Source: Polytrichum commune
Taxonomy: Eukaryota > Streptophyta > Polytrichopsida > Polytrichales > Polytrichaceae
DNA: 64,000 bases
Reading direction: 5' to 3'
Assembly: GCA_950295325.1 (NCBI GenBank)
Contig: OX485809.1
Span: 16,554,001 to 16,618,000, forward strand
The notes under the pieces were generated by a model that was not told the DNA's origin, made no database searches, and worked only from the letters and a program-made list of their open reading frames with translations. A program made the translations under genes and the position numbers. Each line of letters opens with the position of its first letter. Position 1 is the first letter of the stretch. Positions 35,887 through 48,899 of this stretch are shown here, piece by piece.

Positions 35887-36515
35887 AGGTCGAGGGTGCT
35901 TAAACTATTGCACATACATATGGCTATGATATATATATATATATATATATATTAGCCTTTGGGCTACCATAGGTATGAAGGAAAACAACTTCAATTGAAT
36001 TTTGATGAATATTCAAACTAGCTTCCTTAAACCAATCCCTAGGTTCCATATATGACGACCTTGCATGTGATGAGAATCTCCACCTTCATTGCCTAGAACC
36101 AACATAAGATTGCTTAAAACCAACACAACATAGTTGGGTACTAGACCCAAGCTAGGTCAAAGCCCAACTAGTAACGATCCGCAAAGCCACATGGCCACCT
36201 CCATGATCCCACCCAGTTTGGTTGCAAAACCGTCACCTTGCATCTCGGGTACTAACCCCTTTTATGCCTAGAACCGACGCCATTGTGCTTGGTGGGCCTA
36301 TCTTCTTGGTTAGAACCCCCCCCCCCCACGTGCGAGCATGCGAATAGAATGGCTAGAACAGACACCGACAAACCACTCTAAACCCACCTTGAATTGACCC
36401 AAGATAAAATGAAGTCAATTACCTACCCTACATGGAGGTAGTAAAGGCTAGTATGAGGTGGCATCACTAATGACACCTAAAATTGTCACTTTGTGGGCTT
36501 GGCTAGTCCTACACC
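35887..36515 (-). mobile_element. Family-Z element, copy 2, truncated
   Basis: The terminus AGGTCGAGGGTGCTTAAAC is preceded by TA. The interior is the reverse complement of 8294-9020, including TTTGATGAATATTCAAA, CCCAACTATG-type and GGTGGCATCACTAATG-type segments. The far terminus is missing; unrelated sequence starts near 36516. It contains an AT dinucleotide run (about 35930-35952) and a poly-C tract (about 36308-36320). Confidence 0.75.
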
Positions 36516-37918
36516 ATGGCGGACGCTAAGCCTCTCCCTACAAACTTTCAGGGAGAGGTGGATAGGGGCCGGGGCCCGCGATCCAGCACCTCCGGGCAAC
36601 CCCCACAAAAAAAATCAAAATTTTCATATCTTGACCGAAAATTGTTACCCGCTCCGCCCACCTTTGAAAAATCAAAATACCCTTCCATTCTTGAAGGTTG
36701 CTTGTCCACATAACCCATATTGAGTACACTTTATCTTCAAGGGTCAAAATCCAATATAAATGTTCACTTCCTTTGAGTAAATAAGCAATTGATTGAGATT
36801 TCATTTTCAAAAGTACACGAGTGGTTTGCAATACTTGTAGAAACCAAGCCTTGTGCTCTATACCTTCAAATACAGTTATTTACACTTGATTGCATTTAAT
36901 CACACTTTATTTAGTTTGAATGTGTATGAATACTTTGTGAAAGTAGAAGGTATTAACTAAAATATTATAAAATAAAATAAAATAAACATGTGACCTTGGA
37001 TACATGGTCTATTGGGTTGAAAAGTGTGACAACTAGCAGATTATTTCATTCATAGTACTATGATGATTTGTCCTTGAAATAAAACAAAGTTTCTTAACAC
37101 ACTTCTCTCTAGAGGTTCCAACATCAGGTCAACCAATTCTATGAGATATAAATTAAGCGGGCCTAACTCGAACACTAGTCTCATGCAAATGCCTATATTT
37201 GAGTGGTATATAACAAGTCTTGTAGGTGAGAACATGTTCTAAAAACACGTATTATTATGAGATTGGACTGTGTGCTCGAAATTATTCTAGGTTCAATAGT
37301 TAACATAATTAAGAAGGTCTATGTCTTTTGAAAAGAGTCTTTACTTTGACCCCTTGTAAATTTTGCATCTCAACAACTTGAAACAACAATCTTTATCATC
37401 CACAATTGCTCATTGGATGAGGCAATTCATCATCCCATCCAACGCCCAAAAGTGTATATGGAGATGGAAGCATTATTGAATGTGAGAGAAGAAAAATTCA
37501 CCTTACATGTGTTAGAAGCCCATCACATTTCTAATTGAGCATGAATTGAGATTCCCAAAGGTTCCACTCAGAAAATCAATCCCAATTTTGAATCTTCGTG
37601 GCATTATCAAATACTTGCAATCTGCTTGTTGCATATCCAGCAACAATAAACCATATCCTGTTGCATTCTCAATGAAGCTACTTGCTCATCATAAATGTTG
37701 AGTTTTTTTTTTCTTATTTCCAAGTACATTGTAAATTGCTAGCAAAATGTGAGAGATTGGAGTTTTGTTTTGCGCTTCTTGTAGGCTTTGTGATGACGAA
37801 GCACAAGATGTGAGTGTGTCCAAATTGATGGATGGACAAATGTCATCCAAAAAAATGACATTCATCCTCGATGAAATATATGATCATATGTGTGACAACG
37901 TGTATTCTATAGTATAGA
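36516..37918. other. Gene-free stretch with a family-X fragment
   Basis: A small GC-rich patch at 36516-36610 has short overlapping frames with no recognised domain. Family-X landmarks appear at about 37190-37340 (GCCTATATTTGAGTGGTATA). Nothing else is supported. Confidence 0.4.
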
Positions 37919-38252
37919 TACTAGTAGAAAACTATGCCAAAAGAATTGTAGTCAAAATAGGTTATAGTTCTTTTGACCGACTTGATCTGCAGTCGCTAAA
38001 TGACTGCACGTTTTTTCTTTGGGTTTAGCAACTGAAATTCTAATTTTTTGGGGGGGCTTGTAGTATACTGTTGGAAAGGTAGTCTCAAGACCTTTCCAAC
38101 GGTATATTACACGGCCCCAAATTCTTAAACTTTCGGTCACTAAACCAAAAAAAAACAAATCTGCAGTTGTTTAGTGACAGCAGATCAGGCTGGTCAAAAG
38201 AACCGCAGCCGATTTCGACTGTGGTTCTTTTTGGCATAGTTTTCTACTAGTG
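37919..38252. mobile_element. CACTA MITE with 3-bp target duplication
   Basis: The left end TACTAGTAGAAAACTATGCC and the right-end complement CACTAGTAGAAAACTATGCC match the CACTAGTAGAAAA type seen in many plant CACTA elements. AGA flanks both ends (37916-37918, 38253-38255). The 334-bp body is strongly palindromic, with CAGTCGCTAAATGACTGCA-like arms. It codes for no protein. Confidence 0.9.
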
Positions 38253-38255
38253 AGA

Positions 38256-41136
38256 TGACTCAACAATATAATAAATAGAGGTCATAAAATACCATAGTAC
38301 AAATCATTGAGATAAATTTCAATCTAAAAGCTATTGCATAATAATAGGAGTAGAGATAAGATTGCACAAGCATAGACACATACACAAAGGCATATGAACA
38401 AAGCTTGGAGTGAGATCATCTCATGCATTCCTTGCTTTGCCTTTTATTGCTTTTCTTCTTCTCATTGGTTCATACAAAAAATATGGGATAACTCTTATCC
38501 CTCCTCAGACTAGCATTGTAGCCTTATTCTAACTTTATTCTTTCTTATGCCTCTTCCCTTACATTTTTTATTGACTACAAGCAATCTAATGCTCTACCTT
38601 CTACAAAAGTTTGGTTAATGAAAGTATTGTTGTAATACCAAGGTTGCCGTAATATCGAGGGCCATGTTATCAAGATAGGATTGAATGTTGAAGTTAACAT
38701 AGTAGTTCATGTATCATTATTCACCTCTTCTTTCAATAGTGGGCCCCAATGAAAGTATCATTTTATGATACACATGAAAATAATTGCACATATCAATGTA
38801 GTCAATTCCAAGATTGTGAGTACATGTTCTAAGGATAAAGAAGAGGCATGCAAGAAAGGAATAAAATAATGAAGGAATACAAAACACATGGAATTTGAAC
38901 TCTTAGGGATTCTTTAGACCATGAACCATGAAGTTGTCCCAAGGCCCTATAAAACATGTGATCAGTTGTTGAACTCATCCCGGGACTACTTCGGTGTACA
39001 CCAAGAAAAAAAATGTCAGAGTGACCATGGAGTTTGAGGTTCCCAAAAGACATATTTTAAGGCTTGCATTATCAACTGACATGGTCTGATGGGTTTTGTG
39101 GTGGGAGAGGCAGGGGCTCATGGCAAAGAAATATTGCTATATTGATTTTTTAATGATGTTTTCTTAGAGAAAAGAAGACAAAGACAAGAAAACGCAAGAG
39201 AATGGTCAAACTTGAATTACTTTTCAAAACTGCCCTTTTTGGGCATATATTAATAATATCAACACATGATCATTCCTCTTGGTCCACATTTGATTTGCAG
39301 CTAGTGAGAGACCCAAAGGCTTTGTAAATTGATTTTTTAAGAAATTCCACCATGAAAGTTGGACCACCAAGCCGGACCAAAGAAATGAACAAGTTAAGGT
39401 TGCTTCCAAAGGTCATGAGCAGTGGAAATCTGAATATAGTAGTTGAACTCAAGTTTTGAGTCCTTTCCCCAACCTCCCTTTCCTCCTAGGACCTCCTACT
39501 ACCTAGGGTTTAGGGTTTAGGGTTTAGGGTTTAGATTTGAAAACCTTTCAAGAGTCTACATGATTATTTTTTGAAAATTAAAAAATTTAGATGCAACCCA
39601 ATGAATTTTTCACAATAATTTAAAGAAGTTTAAATAGATTGAAATAATCCCAAAAATTCCATAGATATGAAAACCTATAATGATTCTATGTAATTGTATT
39701 TTTAAACAAACGAATTTCATATGCAACCTACAAATATTTGCAAAGTATATAGTAATTGTGTACAATAACTTTATATAATAAGTACGTACAATAATCATGT
39801 GCAGTAACTAAGTGAGTAATTCCCTCACCCAATAACTACATTACGTACTAATTATGTGCACATGTGATGTAAGTGGAGTTGATTGCTGAGGGCTTGGTTT
39901 GAGACCCATGAGGTCTTGGGTACAAGCCCCCTTGCCATCCATTTCTCCTAGGCTAGCATCTTAAGCACTTTGGAAGTGCCATGTTATGCCCTACCTACTA
40001 GTAGATAAGACTACTTACTATGTATGTATATTTAGATATTAAAGTTTGTATAGTAAAATTCAGCTTACTAAAATCAAAACAAAAAATAATGGAAGCGGGT
40101 CTTGTGGCACAGGTTGTCAGAATATTTGTAATGTAATCAAATTTAATAATAAAGGGGAAGTGGGTCCTTCAGCATAGGGTGTCCATAATATATGTAATAT
40201 AATATACTTACCACATAAAAAGCATGAAAATGACTATGGTCATTACGACATGACCCTTACGATAGCTATTTGACTAGAGGTGTCATTTTTGGTCACTATA
40301 TTGACTATAGTCATATTAGCCATTTTCTACTAAAAATGGAGTAATAATTAATGTCTCCTTGGCCCTACTACCCTACTACTGATGGCTCTTTTGAACACTT
40401 GGCTTCCACACATTTTTTTCCTGTGTCAAAATCTACTCTTTTGGACCACTATTGGAGCCATTTGTCATTTGGGCCACCATTGACTTTGTGCTATTAATCA
40501 TCTAGATTATAATCACATTCTTGTGGCACATGATGCCGTCTTGATGTTTTGTTGGCCACTGTGAAAGGTCTATGAAGTTTTTGTTATATTTTTGGCTACT
40601 TATTAGATATAGATTCCATTCAAGTTTGCTCATAATAACTAGAATCCATGTATATTATTGAATGTACAATATAAAGGAACTTATGTTATTTCTATGTTTA
40701 ATTTAGAGATCTTCAAATAGTGATCTCTTTCCCCTCCTCCAAATTGTTGTATTTTTGGCTACTCATTCAAGTGTACACACTAGATCCCATGTTTATTATG
40801 GATTATTCCTCAAGGAATGTTCTATCTTTGTTTAGTTTTGAAGATCTTATAGATCTAGATGTGAGTCACCTTCCTAAGTAATTACTACCGTGAAAGAGAG
40901 GGAATTACCACATACAAAGGCCGTCTTCCATTCATCCAACATAGAAGCACTGAGATAGTTTATAGTCCATACCCCAAATTAGTCTCTTCCAAATCATTGG
41001 AGATGAATCCGCCAAAAATCCATAAGGGACAAAGTTTTTATGGTGGATGATGAGAGGTACTTTACTTGGTAGATTCTTATATTATAAGGTGAAAGCAGCC
41101 TTCACATATAGAGTGCTTCAAAGCCCGCCCTTTGAA
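38256..41136. other. Gene-free stretch
   Basis: Low-complexity, AT-rich sequence. A tRNA-like head (GGGCTTGGTTTGAGACC then GGGTACAAGCCC) near 39885-39935 may be an old SINE. A telomere-type repeat is listed separately. No gene is supported. Confidence 0.45.
39503..39534 (+). repeat. Interstitial telomeric repeat (TTTAGGG)n
   Basis: About four perfect head-to-tail copies of the plant telomere unit lie here, with nothing telomeric on either side. Confidence 0.95.
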
Positions 41137-41330
41137 CATGTGTGGTGTAATGAGTTGGTGGCTAAGTTATCCGAGTGGGGACCATGAGGTCCAAGGTTTG
41201 AATCTATTGGCCACCACCCTTGGCCTAACCTTGTAGGTGAGATAGTACCTTTGGCCACTCAAATGTGAAAGGGCTTTCCAACACGTGTTAGACATTATTC
41301 ATATGGGATAAATATGATTATTCATTTTCT
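41137..41330 (+). mobile_element. SINE-like segment
   Basis: TGAGTTGGTGG (41151-41161) resembles an A box. GGTTTGAATCT (41195-41205) is close to the tRNA B-box consensus GGTTCGAATCC. This matches a tRNA-derived SINE head on the plus strand, similar in layout to 34576-34760 and 60005-60388. Its end is not defined. Confidence 0.5.
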
Positions 41331-41671
41331 TAAAATGACCTTGGAAATTGCGACATAAAACTTACCATGGAGCAAAATATCACCATATCATAACATAGAA
41401 TTTCTAATTTCTAATTTTTTTTTGCTTTTGTCAAAAGGGGCATGACCCTTAGCAAACGGCCCAAACAATGCTCTTTGGACCACCCCTTAGGAGTTATGGA
41501 CTGAAATTTGAGCATGCATCAAATGGACCATTTTTGTGTGTGTCAAAAGCGTTCAAAAGAGCCAAGTTTTGTACTAGTGAAACTTTGCACTACTTATTAT
41601 AATAGAGGTACTTATTCCTGGTTAGAATTCCATCGGCAATCTATAAGGTACCGGAATTTCAATCAAGTTGG

Positions 41672-42935
41672 GATTGAATTTTGATATGGCCGGAACATAT
41701 AGTATCATGACACATGTCATGATTTTGAGAGCTAAAGTGAGGAGGAATGAATGGTTTAAAATAGGAATTATGGTAGAGTCTAGACATTAGTAATGTGTAG
41801 GGCCAACTTTTGGCTTCAAAAATCCATAATAATTTCAATTTAAGAAATAAAATTATTGAAAGTTTTGCAATCCTCCCAATTTCTATGTTCCTACACGGGA
41901 AAAAATTGCACCGCCTTATCCCTCTCCACACCTATTGGTAGTAACAATCAACAGATGGCTCCTACCAATATGGGGAACTTTTCTGTTCGCTTTTAGCCAA
42001 CAAACGTTTGAAATTCAGGTACATTACACCCAATTGTTGGCAAAAAAAATGACATGAAAATCCCCCATGTTGATGGGAACCATTCGTTGGTTGTTACCAC
42101 CAGTAGGTGTGGCTCGGGGGGGGGGGGGTAGTCATTGGTTTGAGTAGCAATATACGTGCGAACAAATGATAGGGTATTTTAAAAACATGGGGGCAAAATT
42201 TTATAATTGGACTTAAGAGTAATATAGGGTATCAAAAATGGCACTGGACATCTTTAAAGTACTATAGGGTATGGAATAATAGGGAATTTGGAATTATAAG
42301 TAATGCAAGCCAATTTTCTATTAACCCAAAGTAGAAATTTACATAATGATAGCATGTGAAAAAAAGAAGAGAATTGAAAGTAATACCCCCCTATAAAATA
42401 GTGGTTGTTCGCACCTATATCCTTAACTTTCTAACACATTGCCCCCCCCGAGAGGTGTGGGAAGGGTATATGTGAGACTATAGCATTTAGCTAGGGACAT
42501 GATCAAGTTGCAAATACTATTGTTGGTCAAGTATGCCCAATTTAAAGAGCTTTAAAGACATGCAAAAACAACATAAAGTTGTCTTGAAGTTATCATCCTG
42601 GAGGCCACTCAAATGCAATAACAAACTAAAGTAGAGTCACCAATAATTGATCACTTGAGAGATTATGCACCAAATTTAGAGAAGTATAAGGCAATGCGAT
42701 TTTTCCCCATGTAGGAAGATAGAAATCAGGGAGACTCCACAATTTTTTTGTAATTTACTCCTTAAATTAAAATTACTATGAACTTTTGAAGCCAAAAGTT
42801 GGCCCAAACACATTACCAATGTCTAGAGTATGCTATAATTGCTCCTTTGAAGACAATTCCATCCTCACTTTTGCACTCAAAATCAAGGACATGTGTCATG
42901 GCATTATTGATTCTATGGTCATACCATAACCGAAG
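41672..42935. mobile_element. Large foldback element with a nested MITE
   Basis: The left arm (about 41672-41915) and the right arm (about 42686-42935) are reverse complements with scattered differences. GACACATGTCATGATTTTGA faces TCAAAATCAAGGACATGTGTC, and GGGCCAACTTTTGGCTTCAA faces GAAGCCAAAAGTTGGCCC. The interior has poly-G/C runs (about 42117-42128, 42443-42450). No transposase is present. Confidence 0.75.
41926..42112. mobile_element. 187-bp MITE with inverted repeats of about 50 bp
   Basis: The left end CCACACCTATTGGTAGTAAC pairs with the right-end complement CCACACCTACTGGTGGTAAC. The match continues inward to CCAATATGGGGAA versus TCAACATGGGGGA. It sits between the arms of the larger foldback element. 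Confidence 0.85.
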
Positions 42936-43667
42936 TTAGACTGAGGGTGAGTTTTCATGTAGGCCGCTTGCCCATTAGATTCTAGATAATAATGGGTTGG
43001 AGGTGTTTGCATGTAGTTAAGCACAAGCCGCCATCCTTCCACATTCTCTAGACTTCCATGAGCTTGCTAAAGAATCTTAAACTTACAAAGGACCTTAATC
43101 TTGTACTCTCATTACTTGTGTCCATCAATGGGTACCCCTTTGTTTTATATAAGAGTGATCCACATAGGAAAGGCCTTGAGCTATGGTGCGTTACTTGCAT
43201 CCGGCCACTTGCTCCTCAAAATCATGCTAGGGCTTTGTATTGAGTGATTATGGATCATGATTGTAGCCCACTTTCTTTTCTACATTTGAGGGATAAGGAG
43301 GGACAAGATGCATTGATGTTAACTATAACAACGATGAGAGTAATGAGTTGTGTTTGGTTGTCTTGACTTCAGATTCAATATGAAGTAGTGGGATTCCAAT
43401 ATCCATAGTCTTTATTCTCAATTTTATTGATGGGGCCATGAACATAGCTCTCAACTAATTAATTTTATACTTGCCTATCTACTATACAAGGTGTAGTTGG
43501 AATTATGGAGTACTTGTGATTGTTGTATTATTTATTTACTTTTAATTATTTTCCAATTCTATTTTGTTTGTAATCATTGAAGTAGATGGGTCTAATATGG
43601 TAGATTTTCCAACTAGTTCACTTCTTGTAGGGCATGAAATTTGTGGTCTAAACAAGATACCGTAGTT
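42936..43667. other. Gene-free stretch leading into a family-X fragment
   Basis: No supported gene. The end (about 43590-43667, TTTTCCAACTAGTTCACTTC) is the start of a minus-strand family-X copy that resumes at 44602 after an insertion. Confidence 0.5.
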
Positions 43668-44591
43668 TAATAGCAGGTTCGACACAAAATAATTCTAAAA
43701 ATAGATGCCGAAAATGTTGGAATACTATTGGCATCTTTTGCCGAATATAAAATTAATTATTTTTCAAAATTGCCGAAAAGTAAGAATTTTTTACTTCTCA
43801 CTAGAGTTTTACTTACAGTGGAAGCATATGTGAATTTTGAAAGAGAGAAGGTGCTCCTTTTGTAATCAAGCTCACTTACATTAGTCCACACGGAATATGG
43901 GTTAAGAAGTAGCAAGACTCTAGGTGAGGCTTTTCAAATGTGTTGTACACAAATTTTTGGATTCCAATTGAGCATAGAAGATGAAGTTTTATAGAATTTT
44001 GTCCAACTAACAAAAGTTGAGAAATCAATCCTTCTTCCACCTTCAACAAGTTTTGTGTCAAAATAAGTCTTTATGCAAAAGATATGGACAAAACATTGCA
44101 GCCGTGTAAAGATCAAAAAATTAAAATGCGTTCATAACAGTTTTTCGGAGCTCATTTGTGCATAGAAGATCAACTTTTTTGGAATTTTGTTGGTCTAAGA
44201 AAAGTTTAGAAATCAAGTAATCTTTCACCTCCAACAAATTTTATGTCATTTGAAGACTTTATGCAAAAGTTATGCGTGTTATAAAAATGAAGTGTAACTC
44301 GGTGCTTCACCTCAAAGTTTACATATCCCATATGCATTGTTGAACACAACTCCACTCTACTTGCATAAAGCACAGAGCATTCTCAACTCTTCATTCACAT
44401 CTTACTTGTCATTCAATGCAAGAGAGATGTACAAGATATAATAGCTTAAATAGAAAATGAATTTAAGCTGAATTTTTAAAAATTAAAAGAGAAATTTCCG
44501 AAAATATTAATATACTATTTTTAGTTACCAAACCTACTTTTTGAACTTTAATTAATTATTCGGCTTACATGTGTCGAACCAGCTATGAACC
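43668..44591. mobile_element. Mutator-like non-autonomous element
   Basis: Near the left end lies TAGCAGGTTCGACACA and near the right end, complemented, TAGCTGGTTCGACACA. Flanking sequences TACCGTAGTT (43658-43667) and TACGGTAGTT (44592-44601) agree at 9 of 10 bases, the 9-10 bp target size of Mutator-type transposons. The 924-bp AT-rich interior lacks a transposase. It interrupts a minus-strand family-X copy. Confidence 0.8.
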
Positions 44592-44745
44592 TACGGTAGT
44601 TGACAAGTCCAAATCAAGGTAGTAGCCACTTTCTTCATATTTTTTTGGAGCTCATATGAATATCTTATTATCAAAGTGAAAATCTTTGTGCTCAATGAAT
44701 AATCATACATGGCTCCCTAATGGATGGTGTAAATCCAAGCCCTTA

Positions 44746-45139
44746 GGGCCGGTTTACACTACGGTGGAGAAGGCCTCCGGTCGGTCAAGAATGCTTGGCC
44801 AAGACATGGTTATATGAGGCAAATGGTGGATGTGCCAGAGAAGAATTAAAGGCAATAAAATATTTTTATTGAGTTGGGCTTCTCCGGAGGAGGACTTTCT
44901 TGTCCGCCCTCTTGAGGCCGGACAAGAAACTCCTCCTCCGGAGAAGCCCAACTCCAAAAAGTGCCGCCATGTAGGCGGCCATGTCATTTTATCATCCATG
45001 AGAAAAGTTCACCGCCATTGTATTCTTCACCTAGTGTAAACACCCACCGGTCAAGAGTTGCATTTTTGACCAATCACAATTGAGAAACGCCCTTTTTTTC
45101 ATGACCGGTGGACTTCTCCACCGTAGTGTAAACCGGCCC
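44746..45139. mobile_element. Harbinger/Tourist-like MITE, TTA target duplication
   Basis: The termini GGGCCGGTTTACACTACGG are perfect inverted repeats at both ends, flanked by TTA (44743-44745, 45140-45142). The 394-bp body carries a second inner palindrome, GAGTTGGGCTTCTCCGGAGG against CCTCCGGAGAAGCCCAACTC, near 44874-44954. It codes for no protein. Confidence 0.93.
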
Positions 45140-45142
45140 TTA

Positions 45143-46088
45143 ACCTAGATCCCATAGGAACCACAAGGTTAAGTTGCCTAAGACCAAAATAGTATTTGGA
45201 TGGGTGGCTTTACTAGCACTTGATTTATGATGCACCCTAACACCTATGGTTCACCCAAGTGGGGGTATCCGGGTGAAGCATACATTTTCAACCAAGCCTG
45301 TGGGAACCTAGGGGCTTGCCTGTTGTGGGAGATAGGTACCACCCAACTTGTCTACCTCCGTTCAAGTTGTTCACCTCTGAAAGGCGGTAACGTTTGGAGA
45401 CCTCTACTTCTTGCACAGACGTAGGCCGGTTTCAGGGTTACATATAGACTTAGACCAGTTGACACAAAAATGAAGCAACACCATAATTGACGAGGGCAAC
45501 ACGGAAGTCACCTTTCTTGTGGGTTGGAAAGTGAGCCCGAACCACAAGCACTACCACTCAAGTAGTGGTGTGTATAAACACACTTTGAGTAAGTTAATGG
45601 GTTACATATACATGCCACCCCCATGCATGTCTCCCTCATTATCTACCTTTTCGCAAAGTTTCGTAGCTTGGATGTGCAAAGGGCCTTCCACTTTGCCTAA
45701 CCGCCCTAGATAGCTCATTTGCACTCGGGCCGACTCATCATGAGCCGAAGCCTTTTCCGCGCGTGTACTCAACTCCCAAAAGGTGCCACACGAGCTCAAA
45801 CAACTGATGACGGGAAAAGGCCCAACACACATCCCACATGGTCCGCTTTAAGTGATGTGCTCCCTTGCTTGGTGGTATATATGGATATCTAACAACTTTT
45901 CCCCAACAACCTAGTAGGTAGGCACCACCCAACATCGGCACTAATGTAGGCCGGCCTTATTTTGTTGTTGTTGTCGTTTGTTTGTTTGTTTGTTGTGTTC
46001 TACTACTAGGATTCGCAAGGGTTGAACTCTTCTTTTTGTCCGCATGTATAAGGTTAAGCAATCTTTTTAACCCTCTAACTTCCCAAGG
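45143..46088. other. Unassigned, moderately GC-rich stretch
   Basis: The segment 45225-45950 has more balanced composition than its neighbours and repeats the word ACCACCCAAC (near 45340 and 45925). It could be an old retroelement fragment. No terminal repeats, primer-binding site or coding domain could be shown. Confidence 0.35.
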
Positions 46089-46255
46089 AACCGGTTTCTA
46101 GATGATGAATGATTTTTGTTCCCCTACTTTAACTCTACCCAACTCCTTCATCCGTAGGCAAAACTGATATGAACCGGTTTCTAGATGATGAATGATTTTT
46201 GGTCCCCTACTTTAACTCTACCCAACTCCTTCATCCGTAGGCACGGGTAGATCAC
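46089..46255. repeat. 83-bp tandem duplication
   Basis: AACCGGTTTCTAGATGATGA starts at 46089 and again at 46172. Both units run to CTTCATCCGTAGGCA, with one or two differences. The junction words CCGTAGGCAAAACTGATATG recur alone near 46650. Confidence 0.9.
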
Positions 46256-48039
46256 TCCATTGTCAAGTTGAACACCACGTGCGACCAAAAAAAATCTTCT
46301 TTTGGTAAGTTGCACCACCAAAATGGGTCAAATTTATCAATTTTTTTTCATGAGTAGATATACACAGTACCTATGACATAGTCAAAAGTGGTAACTAAAT
46401 TTGATGATTTGTTTTTTTCATAAAACATACCATTTCTAACTAGAATGACACAGAATTGAACTAAAACAATTCCTAAAAAAAATAAAGATGACTAAAAATT
46501 TCAAAAAAGTATACAAAAGATACTCTCAATGGTTATGTATATGTAGAAAAAATATCATAAATTTTAAAATTATATATGGCATGTAATATAGGGGTAGCAA
46601 ACTTTGTCCTCACGTGATGTCAACTTGACAATGAAGTGACCTCCCCGTGTCCGTAGGCAAAACTGATATGAACGTCAAGCCAAGATTGGATATTTATCCA
46701 TAGACACCTAACTCATACGATTTGGAGATGGTTAGAATGTACCCAAAAAACAAATGTTAAATTTGAAAGTGGTTATGTTCTTGTTGGGTAGAAAGCTCAT
46801 GTGAGGGTGTTGACTCCCATCAATGGTGGCCACTCTGATGCAAACTATAGTTAGAATTTTGGATAAAGATTAAAAAAAAACTAGAGAAACATTCAAGAGA
46901 GACTTGAAAGGCAATTATTATGTCATCTAGGTGTTTTAGATAAGTTTCATTAAGACAAACACATGATTATTTCAAGTTATTTCTGTTTTGAATTGATGAT
47001 TGGATGATGATTTATAGGGTAAAGTGTTACCAACTCTCACAACAATACATGCAGTTGTAGTTGTCTCTCAACTAACGTCATTTACCCAGGCAATAGTTTG
47101 ACAATGAATTCATTTTAATTGGATCAAGTGTGGTGCAAGAGCATAGGCACAACCATCGACAATAGTCTTGCAAAAGTGTGTCATTTGAGTCTCATTACCA
47201 AAGCCAAGGGCACTTTGGTATAGTCAATAATCTCGCTTTAATTAATCCCATTTAATGCAACTCGAAAATGCAGTCATCTTTACATAATTTTCAGTCTTCT
47301 TGGATTACATAGGATTTTAATACAATTGTCTAGCAATAGTCTTTTACTTTGTCTTGGCCATAGTAGTCACGATTTCCAGGGATTGTAACCATAGATCAAA
47401 CCAAAAAAAAAAAAAAGTTGAATATGGTATGGTGCATTCATTTACTCTATCCTCTTTAATTGGTCTTTCATTATGTATCCTCATCTCAAATCATTTATTC
47501 AATTTTAGTTTTCATTCTAATGGTAACGTCTTTCATACTATGAACTAGAGAATTGAATTACCATGTCTTGCTTAATCCCATGTTATCATTGTCGCATATG
47601 AAAGTGAAATCACACTCACATCCAATTATGGTTTGATGTTTACTAACGTTTAACCGCCGAATTGGTACAATGCCTAAGATTTGCCTTGTCTCTTCATAGG
47701 CAATGGTCTTGTCACCATGTCCTTTCAATTCTTCCAAAAAAAAACCGAAAACAACAAACCTTCAGGTTGCTCAAGAAATTATAGTTCAAAACATAGCATG
47801 TTCATCTTGATAAACCCTCAAGTTTTTTTTCTTTCTAGTGTGGTTATTCCTTGCACACTGGAACTATTGCCTTCACCAAGTTACATTCACAATGGCACTG
47901 CAACAAACAACCAAATTCTTCTTCGACACATTCAATTGGGCATATCAGATTCTTTCTCATTTGTTCACAACAAGACTATAGTCTCATGCTCATCCGGATT
48001 GATTATTGTCGTAGCACGGTGGTAACGTATTCAGTTAAT
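46256..48039. other. Gene-free stretch with a family-W repeat
   Basis: Near 46980-47230 lies a minus-strand copy of family W (CCAAAGCCAAGGGCACTTTGG, GAATTCATTTTAATTGGATC), which recurs at 55740 and 59815. An open frame of 114 codons (47681-48025) has no recognised domain. No gene is supported. Confidence 0.45.
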
Positions 48040-48720
48040 TAACCTAATTAACGCGTAAAACGTCAAAACCGCGCCGAGTTCGTTCCCACGAAGAACCTGC
48101 GGTTGTTTACAACACAAGAGAGAGGAAATCTTTGACAAACACATACACACAAGAAACACCAGGAACTAAGATAACACAAATCGGATTAAGAAATCCGGGA
48201 TATTACGGAAATTATAGCACGGCAGTTTCCGCTTTCCTGGTAGTGGACCGAGGTAGGGAATACAACACAAAGTATGGACAAGCTCCCACCCTAGAGTAGT
48301 AACAACAATAGACCCAGCGTCTTGAATCCATAGTAGAACAACTATATACACTCTATTCGAAGATTCCTTATTACGGGTCATGACTTCCGGAATAAGGTTT
48401 CCGAGATAGAGGTAGCGGATTTGACCTGTATTTTCACTATCCGCTAGATTTCCGACCGTGTCCCAAGGACAATAATTCTAGTATTTTAGGCTAGAATGCT
48501 CAGAGAGACTTGGTAGTTGTTCATCAGGATTTCGCCCTTTGGTTTGATTTCTCAAGGTTGTCTCCCTATCTCCACTTCCTCCTCCTAACTACTACTCCCT
48601 TAGACCGGTGTTATGATGGGGGCAGCCCTCCCTCGAGAAGGTGTCCCACTCAGGTATTCATCACATGCCACCCCCTTTGACGGGGGGAAAGGTGGAGGAA
48701 GTTTTGGGTCTACAAAACCA
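48040..48720. other. Unassigned segment with base composition unlike its flanks
   Basis: This stretch has mixed GC content and words such as AACCGCGCCGAGTTCGTTCC and CCTCCCTCGAGAAGGTGTCC. It is found only once in the window. It could be a captured fragment or part of a retroelement. I recognise nothing definite. Confidence 0.3.
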
Positions 48721-48899
48721 GCATGATCCAGTTTCCGTGATGGTACCAAAGAGTGTGATGGTTTGCCTCATCAACTAATTTACAAATTATTTTGATGGAT
48801 GCCATGCTATGATGTTGAAAAATTGTCGAGGGTAAGGATGCCGCACTTGGTGTTGCAATGAAGATCTTCAGTTGATGCACAATGCTTAAAACCAACAAG

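Noticed and set aside
39880-39990. tRNA gene
   Set aside because: The A- and B-box-like words do not sit in a foldable cloverleaf; an old SINE head is more likely.
45225-45950. LTR retrotransposon
   Set aside because: No paired terminal repeats, tRNA primer-binding site or polyprotein motifs could be found.
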